Origin: Boesenbergia rotunda
Taxonomy: Eukaryota > Streptophyta > Magnoliopsida > Zingiberales > Zingiberaceae
Direction: 5' to 3'
DNA: 64,000 nt
NCBI GenBank assembly: GCA_024364735.1
Contig: JAGFNQ010005210.1
Coordinates: 1 to 64,000 of the forward strand
The translations under genes were made by a program, and so were the position numbers. Every line of letters begins with the position of its first letter. Position 1 is the stretch's first letter. The notes beneath the pieces are model-generated. The model ran no database searches, had not been told where the DNA came from, and saw nothing but the letters and a program-made list of their open reading frames with translations. Of this stretch, positions 33,548 to 45,974 are shown in pieces.

Positions 33548-34642
33548 TGATCCGGTCGGGTAGATAATCCGGTCGGATGTGGGCGCCCGGTCGTGTATGG
33601 TGTTGGTCCGACCGGATAAATCCGATTGGGGCTATAGCTGGCTTGATGAAGCAATCGGGCTCGTCCTCTATGTTGGTGAGTGAGGGTCGGTCGGTCATAC
33701 TCATTGGCCGACTAGACAGGCAGACACTTAAACACGACTCGCCCCTCCCCCCAAAGAGGTCGACTTTCATTTAGGAATCTAAGTCTCGGTCGAAGGTGCC
33801 CGGTCGGACGACCTAGGGGTCGCGCAATTAAGACCCCCCATCCCAAGATGCTGACTTTCAGTCGGGCATCTGGGCACTAGGCGAGAATTCCCGGTCGGAC
33901 GACCTAGAGGTCATGCACGTGGAGCTTGCCCCATTCCGAAACGTGACTTGTGGCCTGATGACCGACTGTCCGGTCGAGCACACCCAGTCGTCCGATCGGA
34001 CTGTCAGGAGCCAAGAGCGGCTGGACCCACTCAGGCAGCCTGTCCCATCCAAGAGTGATTGATTGTCGGGTGATCGAGCCCCTCAAGATGACCCCTTGCG
34101 GCCGGTCGGCTAAGGCCAAACAGACTTACGGAGCTGCATGATAAGGCGAGCGAAGGTGATTCTACGATCAGAACCATTTAATGACGATTAGACTTCACCA
34201 GATACGAAAAGATATGCGAAATCCTCTCATTATGAGGAAGAGATATTCGCTGTAATCATGCCCCCCCAGGACATCAGGCATTAATGCTGACAATAGATTG
34301 ACAGCATAGATAAGCGAATGACCGTTTGGCCGCCCTGCTAGGCCCTCGGGAGGACTAAAGTTGCCACGAGGTTGAGTATGTCAGAAGATTGAGCTTTTTT
34401 GAGAAAAGATAGCCCAGACAAGACAGGGGGTCACCCCCCTACATAAGGCTCGCCCAAGGCTCTGAGAAAGGGGATTGACTCTTCGCTGCTTCACCTCTTT
34501 GCCTCTTTACCCCTCATCTCGTTCCAGCTCCAAACCCTCTGATCCTCCTGCAGGCCCTCGGTCTGACCCTAGGTCCCCCGGTGACTCGTCCGTCTCACTG
34601 CGTCACTTGAGCAAGACCCTTCTCCTCTTGTCGATAGGATCA
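33548..34642. mobile_element. Solo LTR (1.1 kb) inside the gypsy integrase relic
   Basis: It starts tgatccgg and ends ataggatca (TG...CA), flanked by agttt (33543-33547) and agttc (34643-34647), a 5-bp TSD with one mismatch. Removing it rejoins integrase sequence on both sides. The interior is rich in cggtcgg words and lacks coding capacity, primer site and polypurine tract. The element family is not assigned and orientation is uncertain; a cataaggctcgcc stretch near 34443 could be a plus-strand promoter/leader. Confidence 0.75.
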
Positions 34643-34817
34643 AGTTCCAAGCTTTCACTAAAGTGTGCGCCAAAATTGACTCATAAACTTTGAATCTTGA
34701 TCAAATGTGATAGTTTTGGAATACCATGAAACCTTATGATTTTTTTGAAATAAAGATCATCTACATGTGTAGCATCCAAGGTCTTGGTGCAAGGAACAAA
34801 ATGTACATTTTGGAGAA
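34643..34817 (-). pseudogene. Ty3-gypsy integrase core fragment
   Basis: On the minus strand it encodes a KTLDATHVDDLYFKKII-like stretch and a TFDQDSKFMS-like motif, containing the second catalytic aspartate region of gypsy integrases, with frameshifts. At its right edge the frame reads into the TSD of the copia insertion. Across that insertion, VVVID on the far side joins LFSKM on this side when one TSD is removed. Confidence 0.8.
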
Positions 34818-34822
34818 AAGAT

Positions 34823-35100
34823 TATTAGAGTAAGAGAAGTAGAGAGAGAGAGAGGAGAGGTAGAGAGAAGAGATAACAAAATAACTTTTTTGATTAATTG
34901 AAAAAACTTGTTCATGAGATATACAATTTATAGAGACCTTAGGATGCTTAGTCAAATGAAAAATTAATAAAGAACAAATGAAAAATTAATAAAGAATCTG
35001 TTAATTAACAGATTCATAAAGAAACTGTCAATTAATAGATTAATAAAGAAAATATCTAATAATATTTGACGCGGTCAAATATTATATTTATTCTCTTTTA
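34823..35100 (-). repeat. 3' LTR of minus-strand copia element
   Basis: 278 bp with a ga-microsatellite near its outer end and tgttaattaacagattc internally. It is about 20 bp longer than its partner because of a local aaatgaaaaattaataaag repeat. Confidence 0.9.
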
Positions 35101-36558
35101 CCCCCCGACAAACTTAACGGGAGATCTCTGATGTTGAGTTTGCATGATAATTTGCTAAAACATTGTTTGTATAATGGCTTGGTAAAGATATCAGCAATTT
35201 GATCTTCTGCAGAGATATAAGAAACAGATAATTATTTACTTGCCACCCGCTCTCGAACAAAATGAAAATTAATTTCAACATGTTTTTTACGAGCATGAAA
35301 TATTAGATTTGATGTAAGATATGTTGCTCTAATATTATCACACCAAATTTTTGGTGCAATATGCGATGCAAGATGAAGTTCCGAAAGAAGGGATTGAAGC
35401 CAAATAATTTATGACGTTGCATTGGCTATAACTTTAAATTCAACTTCAGTGCTTGAACGAGATACTGTAGGTTGCTTTTTCAAGTTCTAAGAGATAAGAT
35501 TTCATCCAAGAAATACTGCATATCCACTAGTAGAGCGTCTATCTTCAAGAGAACTCGCCCAATCCGCATCGCTATAGGCATATAAATCTCGAGATGATTG
35601 TCGATATAAAAGAAGACCATGTAGAATAGTGCCTTTGAGATAACGAAGTATTCTTTTCACACCTTCCCAATTTTGTTCAGTGGGTGTATGCATGAACTGA
35701 CAAGCATGATTTACTGCAAACGTAATATCAGGGCGGGTGATAGTAACATACTGTAAAGCTCCAACAATATTTCGATAAACCTGGGGATCATCCATCACCG
35801 AAGAGGAAGAAGGTGTAGAGATAATATTTGGAGCAATTGGTGTAGAAACCGGACGTGCTCCATCCATTTTAGCTCTTTGAAGAAACCCAGTAATATATTT
35901 GCTCTAAGAGAGGATATAACCTTTATCATGTGGAATGAGTTCAATACCAAGAAAAAAACGAGCATTTACTAAATCTCGAATAAGAAATTCTTTATTGAGA
36001 AGACTTAATAAATTTGTGATGCCCTTTTGATCATTGTTAGTTAATAGAATATCATCAACATAAATAAGAAAAAATATCATAAATCCATCATTATGTCTAT
36101 AGAAAAGAGAGGAGTCAGTTTTTGATCCAGAAAATCCTTGAGCCTGTAACCATTTAGATAATCGATGAAACCATGCATGAGGAGCTTGCCGAAGACCATA
36201 TAAAGATTTCTTGAGATGACAAACATGAGATGGAAATTGTGGATGAACAAACCCAGGTGGTTGCTCCATAAATACCGTTTCCTAAAGAATACCATGAAGA
36301 AATGCATTAGAAACGTCTAATTGTCGGATAGTCCAATTAGAACTAATAGCTATTGATAACAATAATCTGACAGAAGTAATTTTGATGACTGGGCTAAAGG
36401 TATCATTGAAGTCAATACCTGGCTGTTGACTAAATCCTTTGGCTACAAGTTGAGCTTTGTATCGTTCAAGAGAACCATCAACTCGATGCTTAAGACGGAA
36501 TATCCATTTCGAGCCCACAACATTGATGGACGGAGTGCGCGGAACTTGGCTCCATGTT
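35101..36558 (-). pseudogene. Copia reverse transcriptase / RNase H relic
   Basis: Minus-strand RT with GSKWIFRLKHRVDGSLERYK, QLDVSNAFLHGIL, GFVHPQFPSHVCHLKKSLYG and the intact catalytic box YVDDILL (near 36040-36060), then RNase H with YAYSDADWASSLEDRRSTSG (near 35520-35590) and more broken sequence down to about 35220. Stops separate the segments (for example near 36283, 35893 and 35493). The frame upstream of 36558 continues beyond the solo LTR at 39854. Confidence 0.88.
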
Positions 36559-39500
36559 TGTAACGCCCGCTTTTTTTTTCTTTTCATAAAGCGGCGTTAC
36601 GTTAACATACTTAGGCATGTAGACATCCTAATGCAGCGGAAACCTTTAAACTTACACCTACATGCACTTACTACCATTCCTAGCATCCTAACATGGGAAC
36701 TTGACATATTAACTTTATACTTAGCATCATATCATGTCATACTTAGCATCATGTCATACTTAGCATCATATATGTCATACTTTAGCATCATGTCATAGAG
36801 TCACATTCAAGTACTTAATAGTAAAGGTAGAGTTCTATCATAAGACGAGCAACCATATTGCTCCTTGGCCAAGTCACTATCACACACATTCTTTGATGCC
36901 CTCCTGCTGCTTCCTTACTGTCCCCTTGCGTGATCTGCGGTATAAGGAAAATAAGACTATAAGCACACAGGTTTAGTAAGACTCTTTCCTACTCACTAAA
37001 ACCATTCATCATTTAATCATGAGCACATAAGACCTTAACATACTTAGTGCTTTACTTAGAACATAAACTTTTCCATCACTTAGCATACATACGTCATGAC
37101 ATGAACATAACTCAATCACATTCGTAGCATGGCATGGCATAATACTTGACATGGACATCAACATCGTAAACATTCATAGCATGGTATAATACTTGGCATA
37201 GACATAAACATAATCAACATAACCTCATAAACATTCTTAGCATGGACCTAAATAAAATCATGGCATTCCAACTTAACATAAACATAATTAAATCATGACA
37301 ACCTAAACTAGCATGAACATAAATAAAATCATGACATTCTAACTTAGCATAAACATAAATAAATCATGGCATCCTAAACTAGCATGAGCAAAAATAAAAT
37401 CATGACATTCTAAATTAGCATAAACATAAATAAATCATGGCATCCTAAACTAGCATGAACATAAATAAAATCATGGCACTCTAAACTAGCATGGACATAA
37501 ATAAAATCATGGCATCCTAAATTAGCATAAACATAATTAAATCATGCCATCATATATTAGCATAAACACAATTAAATCATGCATCATATATTTGCATGAA
37601 CATACATAAAATCATTTGCATAAACATACCTTGCATAAACTTACTCTGCATAATATTCTTATCATAAATATAATGCATAACATGGATGGATGCATGTGGA
37701 AATTGCATATATATATATATAAGGATGCTTAATCTTGAAAAACATACTTTTAAATACTTGAACATAATCATATCATTCATTGGGCCCTGGCTTGTACCAC
37801 ATTCATTCATCATATGTGCGCATCCCTAAGTAAATACGAGGTAGCTAATCTCGACCTACTAGGGTAAGGACAGCTTCATCAGTAGTCCCGAACCGTAAGG
37901 ACAGCTTCATCGGTAGTCCCGAACCGTGGACAGCTTCATCGGTAGTCCAGAACCGTGGACCTTACTTAGGTCCGGTACAAGCCCATAAAATAAAATAAAA
38001 TGCTTTCACATGCTTTCTCATTCATCATCATTCATAGCATATTCATTCATTCATCATACTTAACATCATCGTTATGCCTTAAAGGCATCATCATTCATAG
38101 CATATTCATTCATTCATCATACTTAAACCTCATTCATCATTTTCATTCTTAGACATGCATATGTATACATCATTCATAAAGCATGGCATACATACAGATT
38201 ATTCATAAAACATGGCATACATACATATCATTCATAAGACATGACATACATACATATCATTCATAAATCATGGCACATGTCTAAACATTTTATGACCTAA
38301 CATATATTTCATGACATATAAACTAAGGGTTTGGTTAACATAGAATCCTTCCATCTTACTTAAACATACGTCTTAATAACCTATACCCAAACATCTTGGT
38401 AGGTTTAACCCAACCCTAGCCCTAGGTTAGACCCTTGGCCGAAATCCCCAAGGAAACCCTAGGTCCATGAAACTTCACCTAACTTCCCAAACAACATCTC
38501 CTACATTCATACTAGGTCATAGGAAATATTTGAGTTCATTCTTAAGACCAACCCTAATCCTTTAACCCTAGTCTTGCTCTTGGCCGAAACTTCAAGGCCA
38601 TGGGGCATGGAGAAATTCCATTAAAACCCCAAATCAATTGCTTAAACACCAACCATACCTTACTATAGGGCCATTGGGGCCCTTACTTGAAATAAGTCCT
38701 AACTTTCCACCCTATTAGGGTACTTGGCCGAAACCTATAGGGTCTCTAGGCCATGTGAAACATTCACATAAACACCCTCCATCTCCCTTATATCATGATA
38801 AAACATAAAACATTTACTTGAGGTTTTAAACCCCACCCTACACATGGGTTCTTGATGTTGGCCGAAACCCTAGGGTATCCTAGGGTACCCCAAAAATTCC
38901 CAAAAATTATATTTAATCTCTAAACATCATGAGAGAACATTAAACATCATTATCAAGATTTTTAGCATAATTATAGACCTTAAAATCATGGTGGCCGAAA
39001 CCCACAAGCCTAGGGTTCTTGGTTTTCTTTTCTTTCAACATCAAATCCAAAAACTAACCAATATATCATGCTAAAAATCATGAAAATCATAAGGAACTAT
39101 TATACCACAGGTGAGGGAGTCTTACCTTGGTTGATTTTGATTTTTAAACCTTAAAAGAGAAGGAAATGGAAATCTTGTTGCCTCTTGACCACCCTTAGCC
39201 CTTGTACTCTTGTGAAGACCTTAGATCTTGGAGATGAAGCCTTGGTGGAAGTTTTTCCAAGGGAGAACTCCTCCTTGGTGTTTCGGCTAGAATGAGGAGC
39301 GAGGAGGGGAGCAAATGCAATTGATGGAAGGAAGAAAGAAACTCCCAAACCCCCCTCTTTAACACCCATTAAGGAGGTAAGTGAAGAGTCTCTCCATGAC
39401 CCTTCATTTTCTTCTAAGCCTTAACCAATCTCCATTTCATTCCCTTATAACATTCCCTTGCTAGATGAGTTGGTTAAAGCATACATGGTTGTACAAGAAG

Positions 39501-39853
39501 TCCAAGGTTCAATCCTTGGCCCATGCACCTTATTTTTATTTTATTTTTCCTTTTTATTTTCTATTATTTTCTCCAAAATTCCGAAAATTCTCTAAAAATT
39601 CCCCCATAATTATGTTAATATTTCTCATTAAATTTTTTTTATATTTCTATAAATTTTTACCTAAAATCTACCAATAATTATGGTACTAAAAAGCCCATAT
39701 AAGGCCCATTAGTGCCCCTTTTTCCCAATTTAAATGAGAAAATATGGATTTTCTAGGCCAAAGTTCGCATTAATATTTCTAGGTCCTTTGGAAAATTATT
39801 TAGACATGCTTAATATTTTAAAAAATATTAAGAGAATTTTTCGGGTCGTTACA
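36559..39853 (-). mobile_element. 3.3-kb solo LTR of a Ty3-gypsy (Tekay-like) element
   Basis: Bounded by TSD atgtt (36554-36558 and 39854-39858). On the minus strand it starts tgtaacgacccgaaaaat and ends cgggcgttaca, typical of chromovirus Tekay LTRs. No coding sequence was seen. Notable contents: tandem-like cataaataaaatcatggca words (about 37120-37620), three copies of a ggacagcttcatcggtagtcc unit (about 37862-37965), and a leader-like coding-poor region near 39150-39370. Close to its minus-strand 3' end is a hairpin: taacgcc(g)cttt paired with aaagcgg(g)cgtta. Removing the LTR restores continuity of the surrounding copia relic. Confidence 0.82.
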
Positions 39854-42030
39854 ATGTTCCATTGCGAAGAAGTGCATCAAATTCTGTAGCCATTGCATTA
39901 CGCCAATTTGGATCCTTGTTTGCCTGTGTAAAGCAAGTTGGTTCAATAGTTTTTGAGGAAACCACTAGAGCTCGAGGAAGAGGATATCGAGTAGTCATTA
40001 GTGGACATCATACATATATGTCACTTAAGGAAAGCATGCTACGAGGAGCATTATCATCTGAATCACTTGTTGATGGTGATGAGGAAGTGGGTTGGCATGG
40101 TGAGTTTGTTACCGAACTTATATTATCTGAGGATCCAGGGCTAGAGAGCATATTATCTTTGGCTGGTGAGACTTCTAAGATTGGAGCAGTAACTTGAGGC
40201 GATTCTGATGGTATAGGAGAGTTATTAGGGAGCTCCGGAGTAGGACCTAGGATGCCATCTCTTCTGATAATGTTGGGCGACATCAAGAAAGTACTACCTG
40301 TATCTGGAGGAGAGATTGAAGAGGTTGCCGAAAAAGGGAATAGAGATTCATCAAAAGTAACATGTCGTGATGTATATATCCGTCCAGTTGATATATGTAA
40401 GCAATGATACCCATGATGCATATTATTATAACCAAGGAAAACACATAATAATGAACGAGAGCCAAGTTTGTATTTAGAGTAGGGGCATAACCATGGATAA
40501 CATGCACAACCAAAGATTTGAAGAAAGGTGTATTCAGGAGTTTGATTATAAAGTTTTTCCAAATGACACTTATGATTGAGCAATGGGGTAGGATGTTGAT
40601 TTATGAGATATACTGTAGTACAAACAGCTTCATCCCAAAATTTACGCGGAATCGATGCATGACGAAGAAGAGCTAAGGCATTTTCAACTATATGCCTATG
40701 TTTTCTCTCAGCAGATCCATTTTATTCTGGAGTGTGAGGGCAAGAGACAAGATGATGATGAAGAGCTTGATATTCTCCTCCCCAATCAGAATGAAGAAAG
40801 AGTATTTTGTGATTAAAATATCATTCAACTTATTTTTGAAAATTACAGAATATATTAAATAAATCAGATTTTCTTCTCATAGGATAAAGCCAAGTGTATT
40901 TACCAAAATGATTAATAAAAGTAACATAATATAAGAAACCTTGGTTAGACAAGATAGGTGCAGGACCCCAAATATCCGAATGAATTATTTCAAGTAGAAA
41001 ATCGGAAACACGTTCAGATGAAGAAAAAGGTAACTTATGACTTTTAGATTCCATGCATGCTTGACATGAATGAGATGGAGATGAAGTAAAGGAAGTAGGT
41101 AAATCATACCTATTTATGATTGACTGAACAATATGAAGGGAAGGATGACCAAGTCGAGCATGCCAGACTGGTTTATTTGTGCGTTCACCAATAAAAGCTT
41201 TGATTGAAGAATTTTCAAGATATTAGAGGTCATTTTTTATTTTTCCAAGAAACACAGTAGTATTTGTTCCTCTATCTTTTATAAGATAATGATTATGATG
41301 AAATTCAAAAAAGATATTGTCATCAAGGCAACTCTGACGTATGGAGAGTAAATTTTTAGTAATGGATGGAACATGAAAGATGTTGCACATGTGAAAAGTA
41401 CGATTGGACAAATGAAAGTATGTGTTTCCAAGATTACCTACTTGTAATCTTATACTGTGTCTGAACCAGTGTATGCAAACCTGAGCCATCACCTACTTGT
41501 ACTGTGTCTGAACCAGTGTATGGTAGTACTTCTGTAAGGATATTGTAGTCTGATGTGACATAATGAGTTGCTCCAGTGTCAATACCATTCAGTAGATAAA
41601 CATTTTGAAGGTTTGTCATTAGTAGGCACAGATGAGAGAACTTTAGGATGGACTTGTGAAGTCGTTGCGTGTCTTAAAGATCATCTTAAAGCTGAAAGAC
41701 CACCGATGAAGGTTCTATCGAGTCGTTTAGGACATTGAATACCAGTATGTCCAATTTGGAGACAAATTTAACATCTTCTTAAGGCTAAAGGACCACCGAT
41801 GAAAGTTCTGTTGAGTCTTTTAGGACATTGAATATCCGTATGTCCAATTTGGAGACAAATTTGACATCTCTGAATATTCGACATAAAAAAAAACAACAAA
41901 GAACCAAAAGTTGTTGTAGCTTGGGCAAAAACACAAAGGTTACTCCTCTTCTCCCCTACTATCCCGTCATGAGTGGGCGGACGATAGCAACGAGGAAGGA
42001 GGATGGCGAGCAAAAATAGAGGAGGAAGAG
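39854..42030 (-). pseudogene. Copia gag zinc knuckle, protease and integrase relic
   Basis: Minus-strand order: zinc knuckle CQICLQIGHTDIQC (near 41840-41880), followed by a second, tandemly duplicated knuckle region (41684-41776 repeats 41777-41869, period 93 bp); protease with IDTGATHYV (near 41570); GAG-pre-integrase remnants (41100-41230); integrase core with IIHSDIWGPAP (near 40980) where a second motif reads FINHFGKYTW with Asn in place of the usual Asp; and the integrase C-terminal part with GCACYPWLCPYSKYKL (near 40480). Multiple stops. It continues at 36558 across the solo LTR. Confidence 0.85.
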
Positions 42031-42162
42031 ACAAAACACTTTAGAAGTTGCTAGGCCCTTATTTTTTCAAATAAAAATAAAAACGGTGACATCAAGCATC
42101 ACATGAAGAAAAAGAAAGACATCGTATAAAAAGAAGCGACGCATAAGGTAAGAAGAGCTATC

Positions 42163-42174
42163 GCTCTGATACCA
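42163..42174 (-). promoter_or_regulatory. Primer-binding site of minus-strand copia element
   Basis: gctctgatacca, the complement of tggtatcagagc (initiator tRNA-Met type), abuts the LTR start at 42175 with no spacer. Confidence 0.93.
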
Positions 42175-42433
42175 TATTAGAGTAAGAGAAGTAGAGAGAG
42201 AGAGAGAGAGGAGAGCTAGAGAGAAGAGATAACAAAATAACTTTCTTGATTAATTGAAAAAACTTGTCCGTGAGATATACAATTTATAGAGACCTTAGGA
42301 TGCTTAGTCAAATGAAAAATTAATAAGGAATCTGTTAATTAACAGATTCATAAAGAAACTGTCAATTAATAGATTAATAAGGAAATATCTAATAATATTT
42401 GACGCGGTCAAATATTATATTTATTCTCTTTTA
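42175..42433 (-). repeat. 5' LTR of minus-strand copia element
   Basis: 259 bp with the same termini and ga-microsatellite as 34823-35100. It is followed by TSD aagat. Confidence 0.92.
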
Positions 42434-42438
42434 AAGAT

Positions 42439-42885
42439 CAATAACTACCACGATTGAATTCCTTTGAGTGTGAGGCAATCTAACCACAAAGTCCATACTT
42501 AAATCTTCCCATGGACCTATTGGTATAGGTAATGAGTGTATAATCCGGTGTTTTGGTCATGACTTTTGGCAATGTGATAAGTTCTGTACCTTTCAATGCA
42601 TTTTTTGACTTCTAGGTCAATTCGTGGTCAATAAACTTTTGTGAACAAGTGTAAGAGTCTTATCTCTATCAAAATGTCTAGCAAGACCTCCATTGATGAT
42701 TGCGTGCCTTAGAGAACAATTGGGAACACATAAACATTTATCTTTAAAGAGAAATCCATCGTGAATCAAGAAGAGTTTTTTATTTTTTTGAGTTTCAAGT
42801 AGTCTTCCCAATTTTTACCAAAATATGGACCATTCATGTAGAGATCTTTGATAACCTCAAATCCAATTATGGTATAACCTTTCAC
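42439..42885 (-). pseudogene. Ty3-gypsy integrase zinc-finger (H2C2) relic
   Basis: The minus strand encodes FEVIKDLYMNGPYFGKNWE-like sequence, then DGFLFKDKCLCVPNCSLRH and GGLARHFDRDKTL, the H2C2 zinc-binding region preceding gypsy integrase, then LSMDFVVRLPHTQRNSIVVVID-like core sequence with shifts. It adjoins the copia TSD on the left and LINE sequence on the right. Confidence 0.85.
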
Positions 42886-45370
42886 TTTTAGTATTTTCCA
42901 TTAAAATTTTAGTTTACCGATTACTCCATGTGTCTCATCTACCAAAATAATATCATCTACAAACAACAAATACCACGGTACTTTATTTTGAATGTGTATA
43001 GTGAGTTCTCCATATTTAGTGTAAAAAGATAGAAACTTAAAGCTAATCCTTGATCTAACCATATTTTTTATTGGAAGTACTTTAGTTGATTCACCGAAAG
43101 TTTTCACTTTGGTCATTACATTTTCATATATATTCTTAATTAGTTCAATATATATTACGCTAACACCTCTTTTTTCTAGATTTATCCATATAGTTTCTCT
43201 TAGAACTCTATCATAATTTTTTTTAAAAAAAATTAATGAATACCATATGTAGATCTTGCTTTTACTCCTCATATTTTTTAATTATTTTACTGAGAAGATG
43301 CATATATTCTATTATCGACCTTCTAGACATTAACCCAAATTGATTTTTGATCATCATGGTCTCTTTTTTTAATCTTTATTCTATTACTCTTTTCCAAAAT
43401 TTCATGGTATGACTCATTAGTTTAATACCCTTATAGTTTGCACAATTTTATTAGTCTCCCTTATTCTTATATAAGGGAACTAGAATATATACCATTCATT
43501 GATAAGATATTTTTTCATTTTTAATATCATGTTAAATAATTTTGTTAGTCATTCAATACCTTGTTTTCCTAGGTATTTTCATACTTTTATTGGAATATCA
43601 TCTGTTCCAATGACATTTCCATTTTATATTCCATTTAAAACTTGTTCTACTTCTGAAGTTTGAATTCTATGATAAAAATTTAAATTTCTATACTTATTTG
43701 ACCTACTTAAATTATTTAAGTTGCATTGGTCACCTAGACCTTTATTAAAAAGTTGATGAAAATACCTCTTCTACAGCTCTTTGATTTCTCTATTATTTAC
43801 TATTATCCTATTACAATCATCTTTAATACATCTTCTTTGGATAAAATTTCTTGTCTTACTCTCTCTTACTTTAACTATTCTATAAATATCTCTTTCTTTT
43901 TTTATTCAATTTTTGATATAACTTTCAAAAGTTTCATTCTTTACTTTATTAACTGTTTTTAGCCTCTTTCTTACTATTATATATTTTTAAAATTTTTCTC
44001 ATTCTTACAAATATATAATTCCTTATAGGTTGTTCATTTTTTGCTTCACTTTCTCTTGTACTTTCTCATTCAACTACCAAGTTTCCTTATTTGATGGTGC
44101 ATGCCCCTTTGGCTCACTGAGTACACTCTTGGCTACTATTTTTAATTTTGATACCATCTTATCTAATGTCATATTAGAATTATTGTATATTTCACTTAAT
44201 GTCTATATTCATATGTACATTCTCCTTAAATATGTTTTACTTTTTATTTTTTAACTTTCACCATTTAAATCTAGGAGTTGCGTATATTTTTCTTCTATTG
44301 ATATTATGATTGAGACGTATATCTAACACTACTAATTTATGTTGGTTAGTTGAACTTTTTCCAGGCATGACCTTGTAATCTTTATAAATATGTCTATCAC
44401 TCTTCCTAATCATAAGGAAGTCAATTTGTGATTTATTATCCTACTTTTGAACGTGATCAAGTGTTCTCTTGTCTGAAAAATGTATTAGCTAGTATAAGGT
44501 TATATGCTATCACAAAATCTAGTATTATTTTCCTTTCTTAATTTCTTGTTCAAAACCCCTAACCTCCATGCACCCTCTTATATTCCTCAATTTTTACTTC
44601 GACATGTTCATTTAGATCGTCTCCTATTAAAATCATTTCATTTGACAGAATATTTTGTAATACCTCATCTAGGTTATCCTAAAATCTTGATTTGGAATCT
44701 TCATCTAATCCTACTTGAGGTATACATATGCTGATTACGCTCATAGTTTCTTTGGTCACTAATATCTTGAGAACTTCATCTTTTAATAAACTATCTACAA
44801 AAATATCTACTCTATTTCTTGTTTACTATTTCTTATGTACCATAATTTAAAACTTGAGTTCTCTAATATCTTTGTCTTCTTGTCTATCCATTTTGTCTCT
44901 TGTACACACAAAATACTAATTCTTCTCTTAATCATCGTATCTACTATCTCCATTGTTTAACCAGTGAGAGTTTTTATGTTCCATGTTTCAAATCTTAGAC
45001 TATTAGTTTTTCCTATAATATTTGTTCTTATCCAACTTATGGTGTGAGAACTCTTGCTTATTTAACACTACACCTAAGTTTTCATAGAGATGTAGCAATC
45101 CTATCAATCATTATAGTCATACCCTACAACACGAACTCTTATATATTTAACACTACACCGAGTTCTGGAAATGTGACGGTCTTTACCTAGACGTTACAAT
45201 CAGACTTTGCAACACGTTCTTTCTGGGGAATAACTCTAGCATTAGCACAATAGTTTAATATATCAATTCAATACTGGTTGACAACCTAACGTAATCCTCT
45301 TCCTTTATTCAGGCTTGAGACTGACCATGATAGGGTAATTTGTCATGGGCAGGGTTAAATTTAGAGCTAA
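42886..45370 (-). pseudogene. RTE-type LINE relic (5' end, endonuclease, start of RT)
   Basis: On the minus strand the 5' leader (about 45370-45030) has words familiar from plant RTE elements. A WNI(K/G)TLTG and MIKRRISILCVQETKW region (about 45000-44890) marks the apurinic endonuclease. The RT includes YDRVLRETIW, NIYENVMTKVKTF and the catalytic box FVDDIILVDETH (near 42945-42985). Everything is fragmented by frameshifts and stops. Homology ends within RT, just after the catalytic box, where gypsy sequence begins. Loss of the 3' end is the reverse of the usual 5' truncation of LINE copies. Confidence 0.78.
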
Positions 45371-45974
45371 ACATTCTTAAATGTAATTGTCCATATTTTC
45401 ATAGATTAGTAGAGGTATAAATACAATAAGTTTATTTAAATATCTGATAATAGAGAATCATTAGCTAGATTTATTGTTGTAGACCATCTTTCTTTTAATT
45501 TTTATACACAATCATATTTCAAGATTTTTGTAAAAAATCACTTAACCCATCATGAACCTATTTCCCAAATTACACTTACTTGTACGAATTAAAGAATTTT
45601 AGAAATTAAATGATAAAGTAATTTTATGTTCTAGTATTTGGAGTGACTTACTATTAGATTGATAACTTCTAGACAATTCAAAAATATTTATTAGAATATT
45701 GGTTCTATAATGAAGCACATAATACTCACAATATTTCTCAATTATTATGCATAATTTCAGAAAAATATGAATTGACTTCTAAAATATTTTCAAAATATGG
45801 TATAAACACGGAATTAAGCACACGAGAGGTGTAAAATGTCAAGTATGAGTGCAACATAATATGTGAAAATGCCAGTTATCAGTAATATAAAATTTTATTG
45901 TGTGTATCTCTCGAAAGTAAAAACGAAGCTATAAAAAAGTATTATCTATAAAAATGAGATTGAAAATTATCTTA
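45371..45974. other. AT-rich, no recognised feature
   Basis: No coding homology noticed. It may contain decayed 5' sequence of the plus-strand copia relic that follows. Confidence 0.4.

Larger units (their letters stand above)
34823..42433 (-). mobile_element. Ty1-copia LTR retrotransposon, minus strand, decayed and interrupted
   Basis: TSD aagat (34818-34822 and 42434-42438). The LTRs are 34823-35100 and 42175-42433, and a primer-binding site complement (gctctgatacca, 42163-42174) directly abuts the right LTR. A polypurine tract complement (ccccccgac, 35101-35109) abuts the left LTR. Coding relics run 42030 to 35500 on the minus strand in copia order. The element is split by a 3295-bp solo LTR at 36559-39853. 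It inserted into the gypsy integrase relic. The LTR termini are TA...TA instead of TG...CA. Confidence 0.9.
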
